64,000 nt of DNA from Armatimonadota bacterium (GTDB lineage Bacteria; Sysuimicrobiota; Sysuimicrobiia; Sysuimicrobiales; Sysuimicrobiaceae): assembly GCA_031432545.1 (NCBI GenBank), contig JAVKGX010000007.1:21885-85884 (forward strand). The letters run 5' to 3'. Position numbers and translations under genes: made by a program. The notes under the pieces are model-generated. The model made no database searches. It had not been told where the DNA came from and worked only from the letters and a program-made list of their open reading frames with translations. Of the stretch, positions 1-8,835 are shown piece after piece (position 1 is the stretch's first letter; each line of letters starts with the position of its first letter).

Positions 1-120
1 TCGCACACGACCATCTCCTGCCTGGTGCACCGCAAGCATATGGAGGCGGCACTGCGGGCGCTGCACGACGAATTCCGCCTGGCCGCAGAGGTACACTCGG
101 TGCAGGAGGTGACGATCTGA
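1..120 (+). CDS. lysC: Aspartokinase, C-terminal fragment (partial)
   Basis: Only the last 39 codons are inside the window; the reading frame is open from base 1 and stops with TGA at 118-120. The tail reads like the end of the second ACT domain of aspartate kinase (TTISCLV...ALRALHDEF), the lysine/threonine-sensing part of the enzyme that makes aspartyl phosphate, first step of the lysine, threonine and methionine pathway. The next gene is dapA, which fits a diaminopimelate operon of the Bacillus type (asd-dapG-dapA). The identification rests on a short tail plus context, so it is likely but not certain. Catalytic residues lie outside the window. Confidence 0.72.
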   Translation, partial: SHTTISCLVHRKHMEAALRALHDEFRLAAEVHSVQEVTI

Positions 121-205
121 CGACCCATCGGCCGCCCACCTGCCGGAAGGGTTTGCCCGGGCGGCGCGGAAAGCCTAAGCAGACCGTGTGCGGGAGGCGA
201 TGGAG

Positions 206-1093
206 ATGAACTGGGGACGTGTGATCACGGCGATGGCCACGCCGTTCGCACCTGACGGCTCCGTCGATTTCGACCGGGCGGGCGAACTCGCCAGGCGGCT
301 GGTGGACACCGGGACCGACAGCCTGGTGGTGGCCGGCACGACCGGCGAGGCGCCGACCCTCACCGACGAGGAGAAGATCCGGCTGTTCCGGATCGTCAAG
401 GAGGCGGTGGGTCCCCGTGCCGCGGTGTTGGCCGGGACCGGGACGTACGACACGGCGCACTCGGTGCACCTCAGCCGGGAGGCGAAGCGGGCGGGCGCCG
501 ACGGTCTGCTGCTGGTCGTTCCGTACTACAACCGGCCCTCGCAGGAAGGCCTGTACCGCCACTTCCGAACGATCGCCGAGAGCGTCGACCTCCCCGTGAT
601 GATGTACAACATCCCCGGCCGCACCGGCACGAACATGCTTGCGGAGACGATCGCGCGCCTGAGCGAGGTGCCGAACATCGTCGCGGTGAAAGAAGCGGCC
701 GGGAGTCTCGAGCAGGTCTCGGAGATCCGGCGCCGTACCCCGGAGACGTTCCTGATCTACAGCGGGGACGACAGCCTCACCCTACCGTTCTGCAGCGTCG
801 GAGCAGTCGGCGTCGTGAGCGTGGCCTCGCACCTGGTGGGAGGGGAGATCGGAGAGATGATCGACGCCTACCACGCCGGCCGGGTGGCCGAGGCACGGCG
901 CATCCACTTCCGGTTGCTCCCGCTGTTCAAGGCGCTGTTCATCGCGCCCAACCCGGTGCCGCTGAAGGCCGCGATGGAGCTCAGCGGCTTTCCGATCGGC
1001 CAGCCGCGCCTGCCGCTGGTCCCGGCGACGGAGGCGGAGCAGGCCCAGATCGCGGCCGTCCTGCGCGAAACGGTCGGCGCCCCCGTCGCATAA
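206..1093 (+). CDS. dapA: 4-hydroxy-tetrahydrodipicolinate synthase
   Basis: Condenses pyruvate with aspartate semialdehyde in the cytoplasm, the first committed step to diaminopimelate and lysine. The 295-residue TIM barrel has the family landmarks: the GTTGEA loop at about 44-49, the catalytic Tyr in MMYNIPGRTG at about 134 and the Schiff-base Lys in VAVKEAAG at about 162. Length is typical. ATG 206 was chosen because GGAGG at 193-197 lies 8 bases upstream; GTG 188 and ATG 200 are also in frame but the Shine-Dalgarno would overlap or follow them. It follows the aspartokinase tail and precedes RNase J, as in Bacillus-type genomes. Confidence 0.95.
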   Translation: MNWGRVITAMATPFAPDGSVDFDRAGELARRLVDTGTDSLVVAGTTGEAPTLTDEEKIRLFRIVKEAVGPRAAVLAGTGTYDTAHSVHLSREAKRAGADGLLLVVPYYNRPSQEGLYRHFRTIAESVDLPVMMYNIPGRTGTNMLAETIARLSEVPNIVAVKEAAGSLEQVSEIRRRTPETFLIYSGDDSLTLPFCSVGAVGVVSVASHLVGGEIGEMIDAYHAGRVAEARRIHFRLLPLFKALFIAPNPVPLKAAMELSGFPIGQPRLPLVPATEAEQAQIAAVLRETVGAPVA

Positions 1094-1132
1094 CTCGGCG
1101 AGGCGGCTGACCACCGACCGCTCCACGGCCCG

Positions 1133-2800
1133 ATGCCTCGCAGACGCAGGACAACAGGCACCGGCACGCTGCGCATCGTGCCGCTGGGTGGTTTGGGCGA
1201 GATCGGGAAGAACTGCACCGCGATCCAGTGGGGCTCCGACGTCGTGCTCGTCGATGCCGGTGTGATGTTCCCGGAAGAGGAACTGTACGGCGTCGACCTG
1301 GTCATCCCCGATTTCGGCCCGTTGCGTAAGGGCGGGCGGCGCCTGACCGGCGTGCTGCTGACCCACGCGCACGAGGACCACGTCGGCGCCCTCCCGTTCC
1401 TTCTGCGCGACCTGCCCGCGGCGGTCTACGGCACCAAGTTGACCGTCGGGCTGGCACGCGCGAAGAGCGAGGGGCACAAGGACTTCCACGCCGTCCGACC
1501 GCGGGAGCGGGTCCGGATCGGCCCGTTCGAGGCTGAGTGGATCCGGGTCGGCCACAGCATCCCCGACGCATGCAGCGTCGCGGTCCACACGCCCGGCGGC
1601 ACGGTCGTCGTCAGCGGCGACTTCAAGTTCGATCAGACGCCGATCGACGGCAGGCCCACCGACGTCGCACGCCTGGCGGCGTTGGGGGAAGAGGGGGTCC
1701 TCGCGCTGCTGCTGGACAGCACGAACGTCGAGCGGGTGGGCATGACGCCCTCCGAGCGTGTGGTCGGGGACGCTTTTGCCGAGCTGTTCCCGCGCATCCG
1801 CGGCCGCATCCTCCTCACCACGTTCGCCAGCAACGTCCACAGGCTGCAGCAGGCCTTCGACGCCGGTGCGGCGACCGGCCGCAAAATCACCGCGGTGGGC
1901 CGCGGAATGGTCGAGGTGATCGGGACCGCGGTCGACCTCGGCTACCTGCGCATCCCCAAGGGTGCCTACGTAGCCGTGGAGCAGGCGAACCGGCTGCCGG
2001 ACGGCAAGGTCCTGATCCTCGTCACCGGATCCCAGGGCGAACCGCTGGCGGCCCTGACGCGGATCTCCACCGGGTCGCACAAGCAGGTCCGGCTCAAGCG
2101 CGGTGACACGGTGATCTTCTCCGCCTCCCCGATCCCCGGCAACGAAGCGATGGTCGCGCGCACCATCAATTATCTGTTCCGCCAGGGGGCCGAAGTGGTC
2201 TACGGGCCGGACTCCGGCGTGCACGTCTCCGGGCACGCCGCGCAGGAGGAACTGCGCATGATGATCAACCTGCTGCGGCCGCGCTACGTAGTGCCGGTCC
2301 ACGGGGAGTACCGCCACCTCGTCCTCAACGCACGCCTGGCGCAAGGAGTCGGCATCCCCGCCGACCGCGTGCTGTTGGGGGAGAACGGGACGGTGTTCGA
2401 GTTCCGCAACGGCACCGGACGGGTGGCCGGCCGCGAGGATGTCGGGAACGTGCTCGTGGACGGGTTGGGCGTCGGTGACGTCGGCACGGTGGTGCTGCGT
2501 GACCGTCAGCACCTGGCCCGCGACGGCGTGGTGATCGCACAGGTGGCGATCGAGCGCCAGACCGGTCGACTGGTGCAGGAACCCGAGGTCATCTCCCGCG
2601 GATTCGTCTACGAGCGGGAGGCCGCCGACTTGATCCGCAGGGCCGAAGAGCAGGTGCGCAACGCCGTTGCGCGCTGCCGCAAACAGGGGCAGACGGACTT
2701 CGGAGCCGTTCGCGGCGAGATCCGCGACACCCTGGCGAAGTTCCTGTATGAGCGCACCGGCCGCCAGCCGATGGTGTTGCCACTGCTCGTGGAAGTGTGA
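1133..2800 (+). CDS. rnj: Ribonuclease J (metallo-beta-lactamase/beta-CASP RNase)
   Basis: Cytoplasmic 5'-3' exo- and endoribonuclease for mRNA decay and rRNA processing. The 555-residue protein has the N-terminal beta-lactamase fold with metal ligands HAHEDH at about 78-83, the GDFKFDQTP motif, then a beta-CASP domain (TGSQGEP; SGHAAQEE) and the C-terminal RNase J domain ending in FLYERTGRQPMVLPLLVEV. Length matches RNase J1/J2. The start has a basic PRRRR stretch that may contact RNA. It sits between dapA and uppP, as the rnjB-type gene does in Bacillus-like genomes. I cannot tell J1 from J2 by sequence alone. Confidence 0.95.
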   Translation: MPRRRRTTGTGTLRIVPLGGLGEIGKNCTAIQWGSDVVLVDAGVMFPEEELYGVDLVIPDFGPLRKGGRRLTGVLLTHAHEDHVGALPFLLRDLPAAVYGTKLTVGLARAKSEGHKDFHAVRPRERVRIGPFEAEWIRVGHSIPDACSVAVHTPGGTVVVSGDFKFDQTPIDGRPTDVARLAALGEEGVLALLLDSTNVERVGMTPSERVVGDAFAELFPRIRGRILLTTFASNVHRLQQAFDAGAATGRKITAVGRGMVEVIGTAVDLGYLRIPKGAYVAVEQANRLPDGKVLILVTGSQGEPLAALTRISTGSHKQVRLKRGDTVIFSASPIPGNEAMVARTINYLFRQGAEVVYGPDSGVHVSGHAAQEELRMMINLLRPRYVVPVHGEYRHLVLNARLAQGVGIPADRVLLGENGTVFEFRNGTGRVAGREDVGNVLVDGLGVGDVGTVVLRDRQHLARDGVVIAQVAIERQTGRLVQEPEVISRGFVYEREAADLIRRAEEQVRNAVARCRKQGQTDFGAVRGEIRDTLAKFLYERTGRQPMVLPLLVEV

Positions 2801-2915
2801 GGAGCCGGCTCGTGGCAGCCGACGGGACCGTGGGAGGAAACCCGCGCGCCCAGGTCGTAGTCTGATGGGTTGAGCACGCAACGGCAGAGGCGACGCAGCG
2901 TCCAACGGAGCAACG

Positions 2916-3731
2916 ATGTCGCAGGCATGGCAGCTCGCGCTGCTCGGCGCGGTACAGGGTCTGACCGAGTTCCTCCCGGTCAGCAGTTCCGCCCACCTGG
3001 TCTTCGCCCAGTACCTGCTCGGGCTGCAGCGGCCCGGCGTGCTGCTGGAGGCGGTCCTGCACCTGGGCACCGTCGCGGCCGTGCTGGTGCTGTACGGGCG
3101 CGACCTGTTCGCCATCGTGACCGACTGGTTGCGGGCGCCGCTGGACATCCGGACGCCGCGGGCGGGGCGGGTGGTGTGGCTAATCGCGCTGACCACCGCC
3201 GTGACGGCCGCACCGGGGCTGGTGTTCGAGCGACCCCTGCGGGCGGTCTTCGATTCGGTCACGTGGACCGCGGGGGCTTTGTTGGTGACCGGGTTCCTGT
3301 TGTGGTTCGCCCGCGAGCGCGCGCGCCGACCGATGCACGCGATGACCCTTTGGGACGCCGGCCTGATCGGGCTGGCGCAGGCGGTATCGATCCTTCCGGG
3401 CATCTCGCGCTCCGGCGTCACCATCGCGACAGGTCTGTGGCGCGGCGTGGCGCGTGAGGACGCCGCCCGCTACTCCTTTCTCGCATCGGTGCCGGCGATT
3501 CTGGGCGCGGGCGGATATTCGCTGGCCAAGGAGTGGCGTGTTGCGCTCGCGCACGGACACACACCCGGCGAGTTTGCTGTGGGTTTCGCGGTGTCGTTGG
3601 TGGCCGGCACGGCCGCGATCCTGTGGCTCGTGGACTTCGTGCGCCGGGGGCGGCTGGGGCGTTTTTCCTACTACTGCTGGGGCGTGGGGCTGGTGATGCT
3701 CGCCGTGGGCGTCGCCCGGGGTGGGACATGA
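2916..3731 (+). CDS. uppP: Undecaprenyl-diphosphatase (BacA family)
   Basis: Integral membrane phosphatase that recycles undecaprenyl diphosphate to the monophosphate carrier used for peptidoglycan and other surface polymers; the family confers bacitracin resistance when abundant. Both active-site signatures are visible: QGLTEFLPVSSSAHL at 15-29 and LPGISRSGVTIATGL near 163-177. About eight hydrophobic segments span the 271 residues, the usual length. ATG 2916 follows GGAGC with a short spacing. The stop overlaps the ftsK start (ATGA), implying translational coupling. A 115-base gap with no gene separates it from rnj and may hold a promoter, but I see no convincing -35/-10 pair. Confidence 0.95.
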   Translation: MSQAWQLALLGAVQGLTEFLPVSSSAHLVFAQYLLGLQRPGVLLEAVLHLGTVAAVLVLYGRDLFAIVTDWLRAPLDIRTPRAGRVVWLIALTTAVTAAPGLVFERPLRAVFDSVTWTAGALLVTGFLLWFARERARRPMHAMTLWDAGLIGLAQAVSILPGISRSGVTIATGLWRGVAREDAARYSFLASVPAILGAGGYSLAKEWRVALAHGHTPGEFAVGFAVSLVAGTAAILWLVDFVRRGRLGRFSYYCWGVGLVMLAVGVARGGT

Positions 3732-6073
3732 GCCGTCGCGTGGTGGCCGCCCGACGGGCGGCGACGCGGCATCCGGCGGCTCGGAGGAGTCGGCCGCGAC
3801 CGACGTCCCGGCGCCGCGCGGTCGGAGCGCTCGCCCTCGCCGCAGCTTTGGTGGCCGCGGCGAGCCTGATCCCCGGCGCCGGCGGCGTGATTCCCCGCTA
3901 CCTCGCCTCCTGGCAGAGGTGGTTGTTCGGGCTGCACGCCTGGGCGGTACCGGTCCTGCTGGCGCTGGCCGGTCTGGTGCTGCTGGTGGTGGAGCGCCCG
4001 CGCCTGACGAAGCGTCTGGCAGGGCTGCTCGTTCTGCTGCTCACGGTCCTGCTCGCCGAACACCTCCCCCTGGAACCCGGCCGCGAGATGGCGCAAGGCG
4101 CCAGCGGACACGGCGGCGGCAGCGTGGGCGGTGCGCAGGCGTGGCTGTGGAGGAGGCTGCTGGGCGATCCCGGCCCCGCGGTTGGTGTGGCGCTCGGCGC
4201 AGTGGCAGCGTTTTTCCTGGTCACTCGCCTGAGCCCCCTGCGCGTGATCGAGGCCGTGGCCCTGGGCGTGCTGCGCGCCGCAGCGGCGATTTGGCGGTCG
4301 GTTCCGGGAGTCGCGCGCACGATTGGAAGAGCGGCGGCGGCGGCGTGGACCTGGATTGTGGGGGCGGTGGTTGGGGTCGCGTCTTGGTTGTGGGGGATCG
4401 TACCCAGGCACGAAGAGCGTCGCGGAGAACAGACCCCCGCACCGGAGTTCGTGCTGTGCGCCCCAGAGCTGTCAAGCGAGCCCGCCGCCCAGGCTCCGGC
4501 CGCCCAGGACGCCCCCGAGCCGAAGACCGCGCTGGCCCGGAAGCCCAGACCGAAGGTGCGCCAGCAAGCCCTCGCCCTCGAGCCGGACGCCGCCTCGCAC
4601 GGTCCGTGGACCGTCCCACCGCGTTCGATCCTCCAGCCTTCCCCTCCTGGCCGCGGCCGCCAGAAGCTCGATCCGCAGGAGGTCGGCCGGAGCCTGGAAG
4701 CCGTCCTGCGCTCGTTCGGGGTCGAGGTAAAGTGCGTGGGCTGGGAGCAGGGCCCGGTCGTGACGCGCTACGAACTGCAGCCGGCGCCGGGCGTGAAGGT
4801 CCAGCGCATCACGAGCCTGACCAACGACATCGCGCTTGCGCTGGCGGCCCAGTCGGTACGGATCGAAGCGCCCATCCCCGGCAAGTCCGCGGTCGGCATC
4901 GAACTCCCCAACGAAAAGGCGGCGCTGGTCACCCTGCACGAGATCCTCGACGCGCCCGAGTTCGGCCACCCCGACCCGTTGCTGGTCGCGCTCGGAAAGG
5001 ACATCGCCGGCTATCCGGTCGTCGCCAACCTCGTGGAGATGCCGCACCTGCTCATCGCGGGTGCCACGGGATCGGGCAAGAGCGTCACGTTGAACACGAT
5101 CATCGCCAGCGTCCTGATGCGGGCGACGCCGGACCAGGTTCGGTTCGTGATGATCGACCCCAAGCGCGTGGAGCTGACGCACTACGACGACATTCCTCAC
5201 CTGCTCATCCCCGTCGTGCGCAGCGCGAAGGACGCCGCCGCCAAGCTGCGCAAGATCATCGCCGGCATGGAGCGGCGCTACGAGGTGTTCGCCGCGGCGA
5301 CGGCGCGCAACGTGCAGGCCTTCAACGCGTTGTCCTCAGAAGAGCGCGTGCGGGCGATGGAGGCAGTGTCCGGTGACAAGCTCGGCGAGGGCCAGGATGG
5401 CTTCCTGCCGTACGTGGTGGTCGTGATCGACGAGCTGGCCGATCTGATGATGGTCGCCCCGGCGGACTTCGAGGACAGCATCGTCCGCCTGGCCCAGATG
5501 GCGCGCGCCACCGGGATCCACCTCGTCGTCGCGACCCAACGCCCGTCGGTGGATGTGATCACGGGGCTGATCAAGGCAAACATCCCATCTCGGATCGCGT
5601 TCGCGGTCTCCTCGATGGTCGATTCCCGCACGATCCTCGACACCCCGGGGGCGGAGAAACTGCTGGGGCGCGGCGACATGCTCTACCTGCCGACCGGAGC
5701 GAACCGGCCGACCCGCGTACAGGGTGCCTACGTCTCCGATCAGGAGATCGAGCGCATCGCGGACTTCTGGAAGGATCAGGGCCGACCCGCCTACGACGAC
5801 TCCCTGCTGCAGGCCGACGGGCAGGAAGTGGGAGAGGAAGGAGAGGACGAACTGCTCGGGCAGGCCGCCCGGATCGTCGTCCAGACAGGCTACGGCTCGG
5901 TGTCGCTGCTGCAGCGCAAGATGAAGATCGGATACGTGCGCGCCGCCCGGATCGTCGACCAGCTCGAAGCGCGTGGCATCGTCGGCCCGCCCCAGGGCAG
6001 CAACCCCCGAGAGGTGCTAATCGGCCTGGAGGAAGTGGACCGGCTGTTTTCGGCCACCGCGCAGACCCCGTAG
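3728..6073 (+). CDS. ftsK: DNA translocase FtsK/SpoIIIE
   Basis: Septum-anchored motor that pumps chromosomal DNA during division. ATG 3728 overlaps the uppP stop and gives 781 residues, the usual SpoIIIE size. An Arg/Pro/Ala-rich leader is followed by about four membrane segments (residues about 35-180), a low-complexity Ala/Pro/Glu linker (about 220-310), the alpha domain, then the RecA-like motor with Walker A GATGSGKS at about 445-452 and Walker B VVVIDELADLMM at about 563-574. The C-terminal winged-helix gamma domain (GYGSVSLLQRKMKIGYVRAARI) that reads KOPS/SRS-type sites is intact. The same frame is open upstream into uppP, but that part is antiphase coding shadow. Confidence 0.94.
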   Translation: MSRRVVAARRAATRHPAARRSRPRPTSRRRAVGALALAAALVAAASLIPGAGGVIPRYLASWQRWLFGLHAWAVPVLLALAGLVLLVVERPRLTKRLAGLLVLLLTVLLAEHLPLEPGREMAQGASGHGGGSVGGAQAWLWRRLLGDPGPAVGVALGAVAAFFLVTRLSPLRVIEAVALGVLRAAAAIWRSVPGVARTIGRAAAAAWTWIVGAVVGVASWLWGIVPRHEERRGEQTPAPEFVLCAPELSSEPAAQAPAAQDAPEPKTALARKPRPKVRQQALALEPDAASHGPWTVPPRSILQPSPPGRGRQKLDPQEVGRSLEAVLRSFGVEVKCVGWEQGPVVTRYELQPAPGVKVQRITSLTNDIALALAAQSVRIEAPIPGKSAVGIELPNEKAALVTLHEILDAPEFGHPDPLLVALGKDIAGYPVVANLVEMPHLLIAGATGSGKSVTLNTIIASVLMRATPDQVRFVMIDPKRVELTHYDDIPHLLIPVVRSAKDAAAKLRKIIAGMERRYEVFAAATARNVQAFNALSSEERVRAMEAVSGDKLGEGQDGFLPYVVVVIDELADLMMVAPADFEDSIVRLAQMARATGIHLVVATQRPSVDVITGLIKANIPSRIAFAVSSMVDSRTILDTPGAEKLLGRGDMLYLPTGANRPTRVQGAYVSDQEIERIADFWKDQGRPAYDDSLLQADGQEVGEEGEDELLGQAARIVVQTGYGSVSLLQRKMKIGYVRAARIVDQLEARGIVGPPQGSNPREVLIGLEEVDRLFSATAQTP

Positions 6074-6166
6074 ACCGACGATCCACCCGCGGCCTTCCCG
6101 CAGGGACGCCCGACCGTGGCGGAGAAGTCTTCCGACGATTGCTCAAACCTAGCCCAGGGGGAGCGC

Positions 6167-7246
6167 ATGAGGCTTCAGCCACATATACGTTCGTTCGTAG
6201 CCGTGCTTGTGACGACTTTGCTGTTCGCGGCGGCCTGCCAGCCCCGCCAGGCCGCCCAGCCGACGGCCGAGAAGATCAGGGTCGGCATCGTGTACGACGT
6301 CGGCGGCCGGGGAGACCTCTCGTTCAACGACATGGCCTTCGCCGGTCTGGAGCGTGCCCAGCAAGAGTTCGGCGACCGCATCGAGACCCGGGACCTCGAA
6401 CCGGCCGCGGGTGGGGAGAACCGCGAGGAGCTCCTGCGGCTGCTGGCCGGCGAGGGCTTCGCGCTGGTGTTCGGGATCGGGTTCCTGTTCACCGACAGCA
6501 TCAAGCGCGTGGCGGAGGAGTTCCCCAACGTCAAGTTCGGCCTGGTAGACGGATTCATCGAGGAACTGAACGAGGACTCCAACATCGTCTGCCTGCTGTT
6601 CAACGAGCACGAGGGATCGTTCCTCGTGGGGGCCGCGGCGGCGATGAAGTCCCAGACGGGCAGGGTCGGCTTCGTCGGCGGCATGAGGATCCCTCTGATC
6701 GAGAAGTTCGAAGCGGGCTTCATCGCAGGCGCCAAATACGTCAACCCGCACATCGAGGTCTTCTCAGACTACGCGGGCACAACCGGTGAGGCGTTCCGGG
6801 ACCCGGTCAAGGGCCGCGAGCTCGCCCTGGCCCAGTACGATCGCGGCGCGGACATCATCTACCACGCCTCCGGCGGCACGGGGATCGGTGTCTTCGAGGC
6901 GGCCGTCGAGAGGCGGCGGCTGGCGATCGGGGTGGACGCCGATCAGTCGCTGACAGTGAAGGAAGACCAGCGACCGCACATCCTCACCAGCATGCTCAAG
7001 CGCGTCGACGTGGCCGTCTACGAGACGATCAAGGCCCTGGTCGAGGGGCAGTTTAAGGGCGGTTACCGCAACTTCGGCTTGGCCGACGACGGCGTGGGCT
7101 ACGCCGAGAACGACTACAACCGCGACATGATCGCCGACATCAAGCCGCGCCTGGAGGAACTCAAGCAGAAGATCGTGGCCGGTGAGATCCGGGTGCCGTC
7201 CACCCGGCAGGAACTGGAAGAGTTCCTCAGGACGCTGCGCCGCTAG
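6167..7246 (+). CDS. BMP/PnrA-family substrate-binding lipoprotein
   Basis: Extracytoplasmic binding protein of a nucleoside-type ABC importer. From ATG 6167 (preceded by AGGGGGAGC) the 359-residue product has a basic start, a hydrophobic stretch and a lipobox LFAAAC with Cys24, so it should be a lipid-anchored protein. The mature part begins with the BMP signature IRVGIVYDVGGRGDLSFNDMAF and continues with GRVGFVGGMRIPLIEKFEAGF, typical of the purine-nucleoside receptors PnrA/BmpA. An upstream in-frame ATG at 6116 would put 17 extra polar residues before the signal peptide and is unlikely. The transporter subunits follow after a terminator at 7265-7307. Confidence 0.93.
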   Translation: MRLQPHIRSFVAVLVTTLLFAAACQPRQAAQPTAEKIRVGIVYDVGGRGDLSFNDMAFAGLERAQQEFGDRIETRDLEPAAGGENREELLRLLAGEGFALVFGIGFLFTDSIKRVAEEFPNVKFGLVDGFIEELNEDSNIVCLLFNEHEGSFLVGAAAAMKSQTGRVGFVGGMRIPLIEKFEAGFIAGAKYVNPHIEVFSDYAGTTGEAFRDPVKGRELALAQYDRGADIIYHASGGTGIGVFEAAVERRRLAIGVDADQSLTVKEDQRPHILTSMLKRVDVAVYETIKALVEGQFKGGYRNFGLADDGVGYAENDYNRDMIADIKPRLEELKQKIVAGEIRVPSTRQELEEFLRTLRR

Positions 7247-7264
7247 GAGGCGGCGACGCACGAG

Positions 7265-7307
7265 GCGAGAGCGGGTGGCTGGGGCGCGCCCGCTCTCGCT
7301 TTGTCTT
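7265..7307 (+). terminator. Rho-independent-type terminator between binding protein and ABC genes
   Basis: Perfect 11-bp inverted arms at 7265-7275 (GCGAGAGCGGG) and 7289-7299 (CCCGCTCTCGC) with a 13-base loop, followed by TTTGTCTT. It lies 18 bases after the BMP stop and ends 7 bases before the ATPase start. Such a site commonly lets the binding protein be made in excess over the membrane complex through partial readthrough; that role is inferred. Confidence 0.85.
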
Positions 7308-7314
7308 CACCGAC

Positions 7315-8835
7315 ATGACGCAGACTCTCCTCGAACTGCGCGGCATCTCCAAACGGTTCCCCGGCGTGGTCGCCAACGACGACATCTCGCTGAGGGTGGA
7401 ACGGGGGGAGATCCACGCGATCGTCGGCGAGAACGGCGCCGGCAAGAGCACACTGATGAAGATCCTGTACGGGCTGTACCAGCCGGACGAGGGCGAGATC
7501 CTGATCCGTGGGCGTCCTGTCCGGATGGCCGGTCCGCGCACCGCACTCATGCTGGGGATCGGAATGGTGCACCAGCACTTCATGCTGATCCCCGCGTTCA
7601 CCGTCGCCGAGAACGTCATCCTGGGATCCGAACCCTCGGGGGTGCTGTCGCGGCGGGAGGCCGAAAGACGCGTGCGCGAACTCAGCGACCGGTACGGCTT
7701 CCGCCTGGACCCCTCCGCACCGGTGTCCTCGCTGTCGGTGGGCGAGCAGCAGCGCGTGGAGATCCTCAAGGTGCTGTACCGCGGGGCGGAGCTGCTGATC
7801 CTCGACGAGCCCACCGCCGTCTTGACGCCCCAGGAGGTCGAAGACCTCTTCCGGAACCTCCGCGGGCTGCGCGAGGGCGGCAAGACGATTATTTTCATCA
7901 GCCACAAGCTCGACGAAGTCCTCGCGCTGGCGGATCGGGTTAGCGTGCTTCGGCGCGGACGCATGATCGGGACGGTCCAGGCCGGCCAGACGGACGAGAC
8001 GCGGCTGGCCGAGATGATGGTCGGCCGGCCGGTTCTGATGCGTCTGGAGCGCCCGCAGGTCGCCGCCGGCGAGCCGCGTCTGGAGGCCGATCGGCTGCGC
8101 GTGCTCGGGACGCGAGGGCGCGTGGCAGTGCGCGACGTCTCGTTTGCGGTGCGGTCCGGGGAGATCTACGCGATCGCCGGTGTGGAAGGCAACGGTCAGA
8201 CGGAACTGGTGGAGGCGCTGGTGGGCTTGAGACCGATCGCCGGGGGCTCGCTGCGGATCTGCGGCGCCGATGCAACGCACCTGGACGCCCGCGAGATCCG
8301 GATGCTGGGCACCGCGCACATCCCGGAGGACCGGCACCGGCGCGGGCTGGTGCTGCCGATGGAGATGCGCGAGAACGTGATCCTCGGTCACCACGTGCGC
8401 CCGGTGTTCGGGCGCGGCTTCGTGCTTGACGATCGTGCCGTGGATGCGTTCGCGCAGCAGAAGATCCACGAGTACGACATCCGTGTGACCTCCACGCGCA
8501 CGCCCGTTCTGGCGATGTCGGGCGGGAACCAGCAGAAGGTCGTCGTGGCGCGGGAGTTCGCCTTCGAGCCCCGGGTGCTCGTCGCAGCGCAGCCGACGCG
8601 GGGCTTGGACATCGGTGCGACGGAGTTCGTCAGCGGGAAGGTCCTGGAAGCCAAGGCGCAGGGGATGGCGGTGGTGCTCGTCTCGTCCGATCTGGACGAG
8701 GCCCTCGCCCTGGGAGACCGGATCGGCGTGATGTTCGGAGGCGAACTCGTTGGGGAGTTCTCCGCCGAGGCGGTCACGGCATCCGAGCTGGGTCTGTACA
8801 TGACCGGGGCGCGGCGGCAGGAGGCGGGCACGTGA
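7315..8835 (+). CDS. Nucleoside-type ABC transporter, double ATPase subunit
   Basis: Fused two-ATPase subunit of the RbsA/NupO (YufO) kind that energises the BMP importer. Of 506 residues, the first half has Walker A GENGAGKST (38-46), signature LSVGEQQRVE (about 141) and Walker B LLILDEPTA. The second half has the degenerate P-loop VEGNGQTEL usual for this family and a good signature MSGGNQQKVVVAREF. ATG 7315 lacks an obvious Shine-Dalgarno and follows the terminator directly, so its expression may depend on readthrough. The stop overlaps the next gene by four bases (GTGA). Substrate is inferred from the BMP partner; purine nucleosides are the usual ligands. Confidence 0.93.
   Translation: MTQTLLELRGISKRFPGVVANDDISLRVERGEIHAIVGENGAGKSTLMKILYGLYQPDEGEILIRGRPVRMAGPRTALMLGIGMVHQHFMLIPAFTVAENVILGSEPSGVLSRREAERRVRELSDRYGFRLDPSAPVSSLSVGEQQRVEILKVLYRGAELLILDEPTAVLTPQEVEDLFRNLRGLREGGKTIIFISHKLDEVLALADRVSVLRRGRMIGTVQAGQTDETRLAEMMVGRPVLMRLERPQVAAGEPRLEADRLRVLGTRGRVAVRDVSFAVRSGEIYAIAGVEGNGQTELVEALVGLRPIAGGSLRICGADATHLDAREIRMLGTAHIPEDRHRRGLVLPMEMRENVILGHHVRPVFGRGFVLDDRAVDAFAQQKIHEYDIRVTSTRTPVLAMSGGNQQKVVVAREFAFEPRVLVAAQPTRGLDIGATEFVSGKVLEAKAQGMAVVLVSSDLDEALALGDRIGVMFGGELVGEFSAEAVTASELGLYMTGARRQEAGT

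Noticed and set aside
782..3424. 880-codon open frame on the - strand
   Set aside because: It is antisense to dapA, rnj and uppP, has His/Arg/Ala-rich composition with no family pattern, and exists because high G+C leaves few stops.
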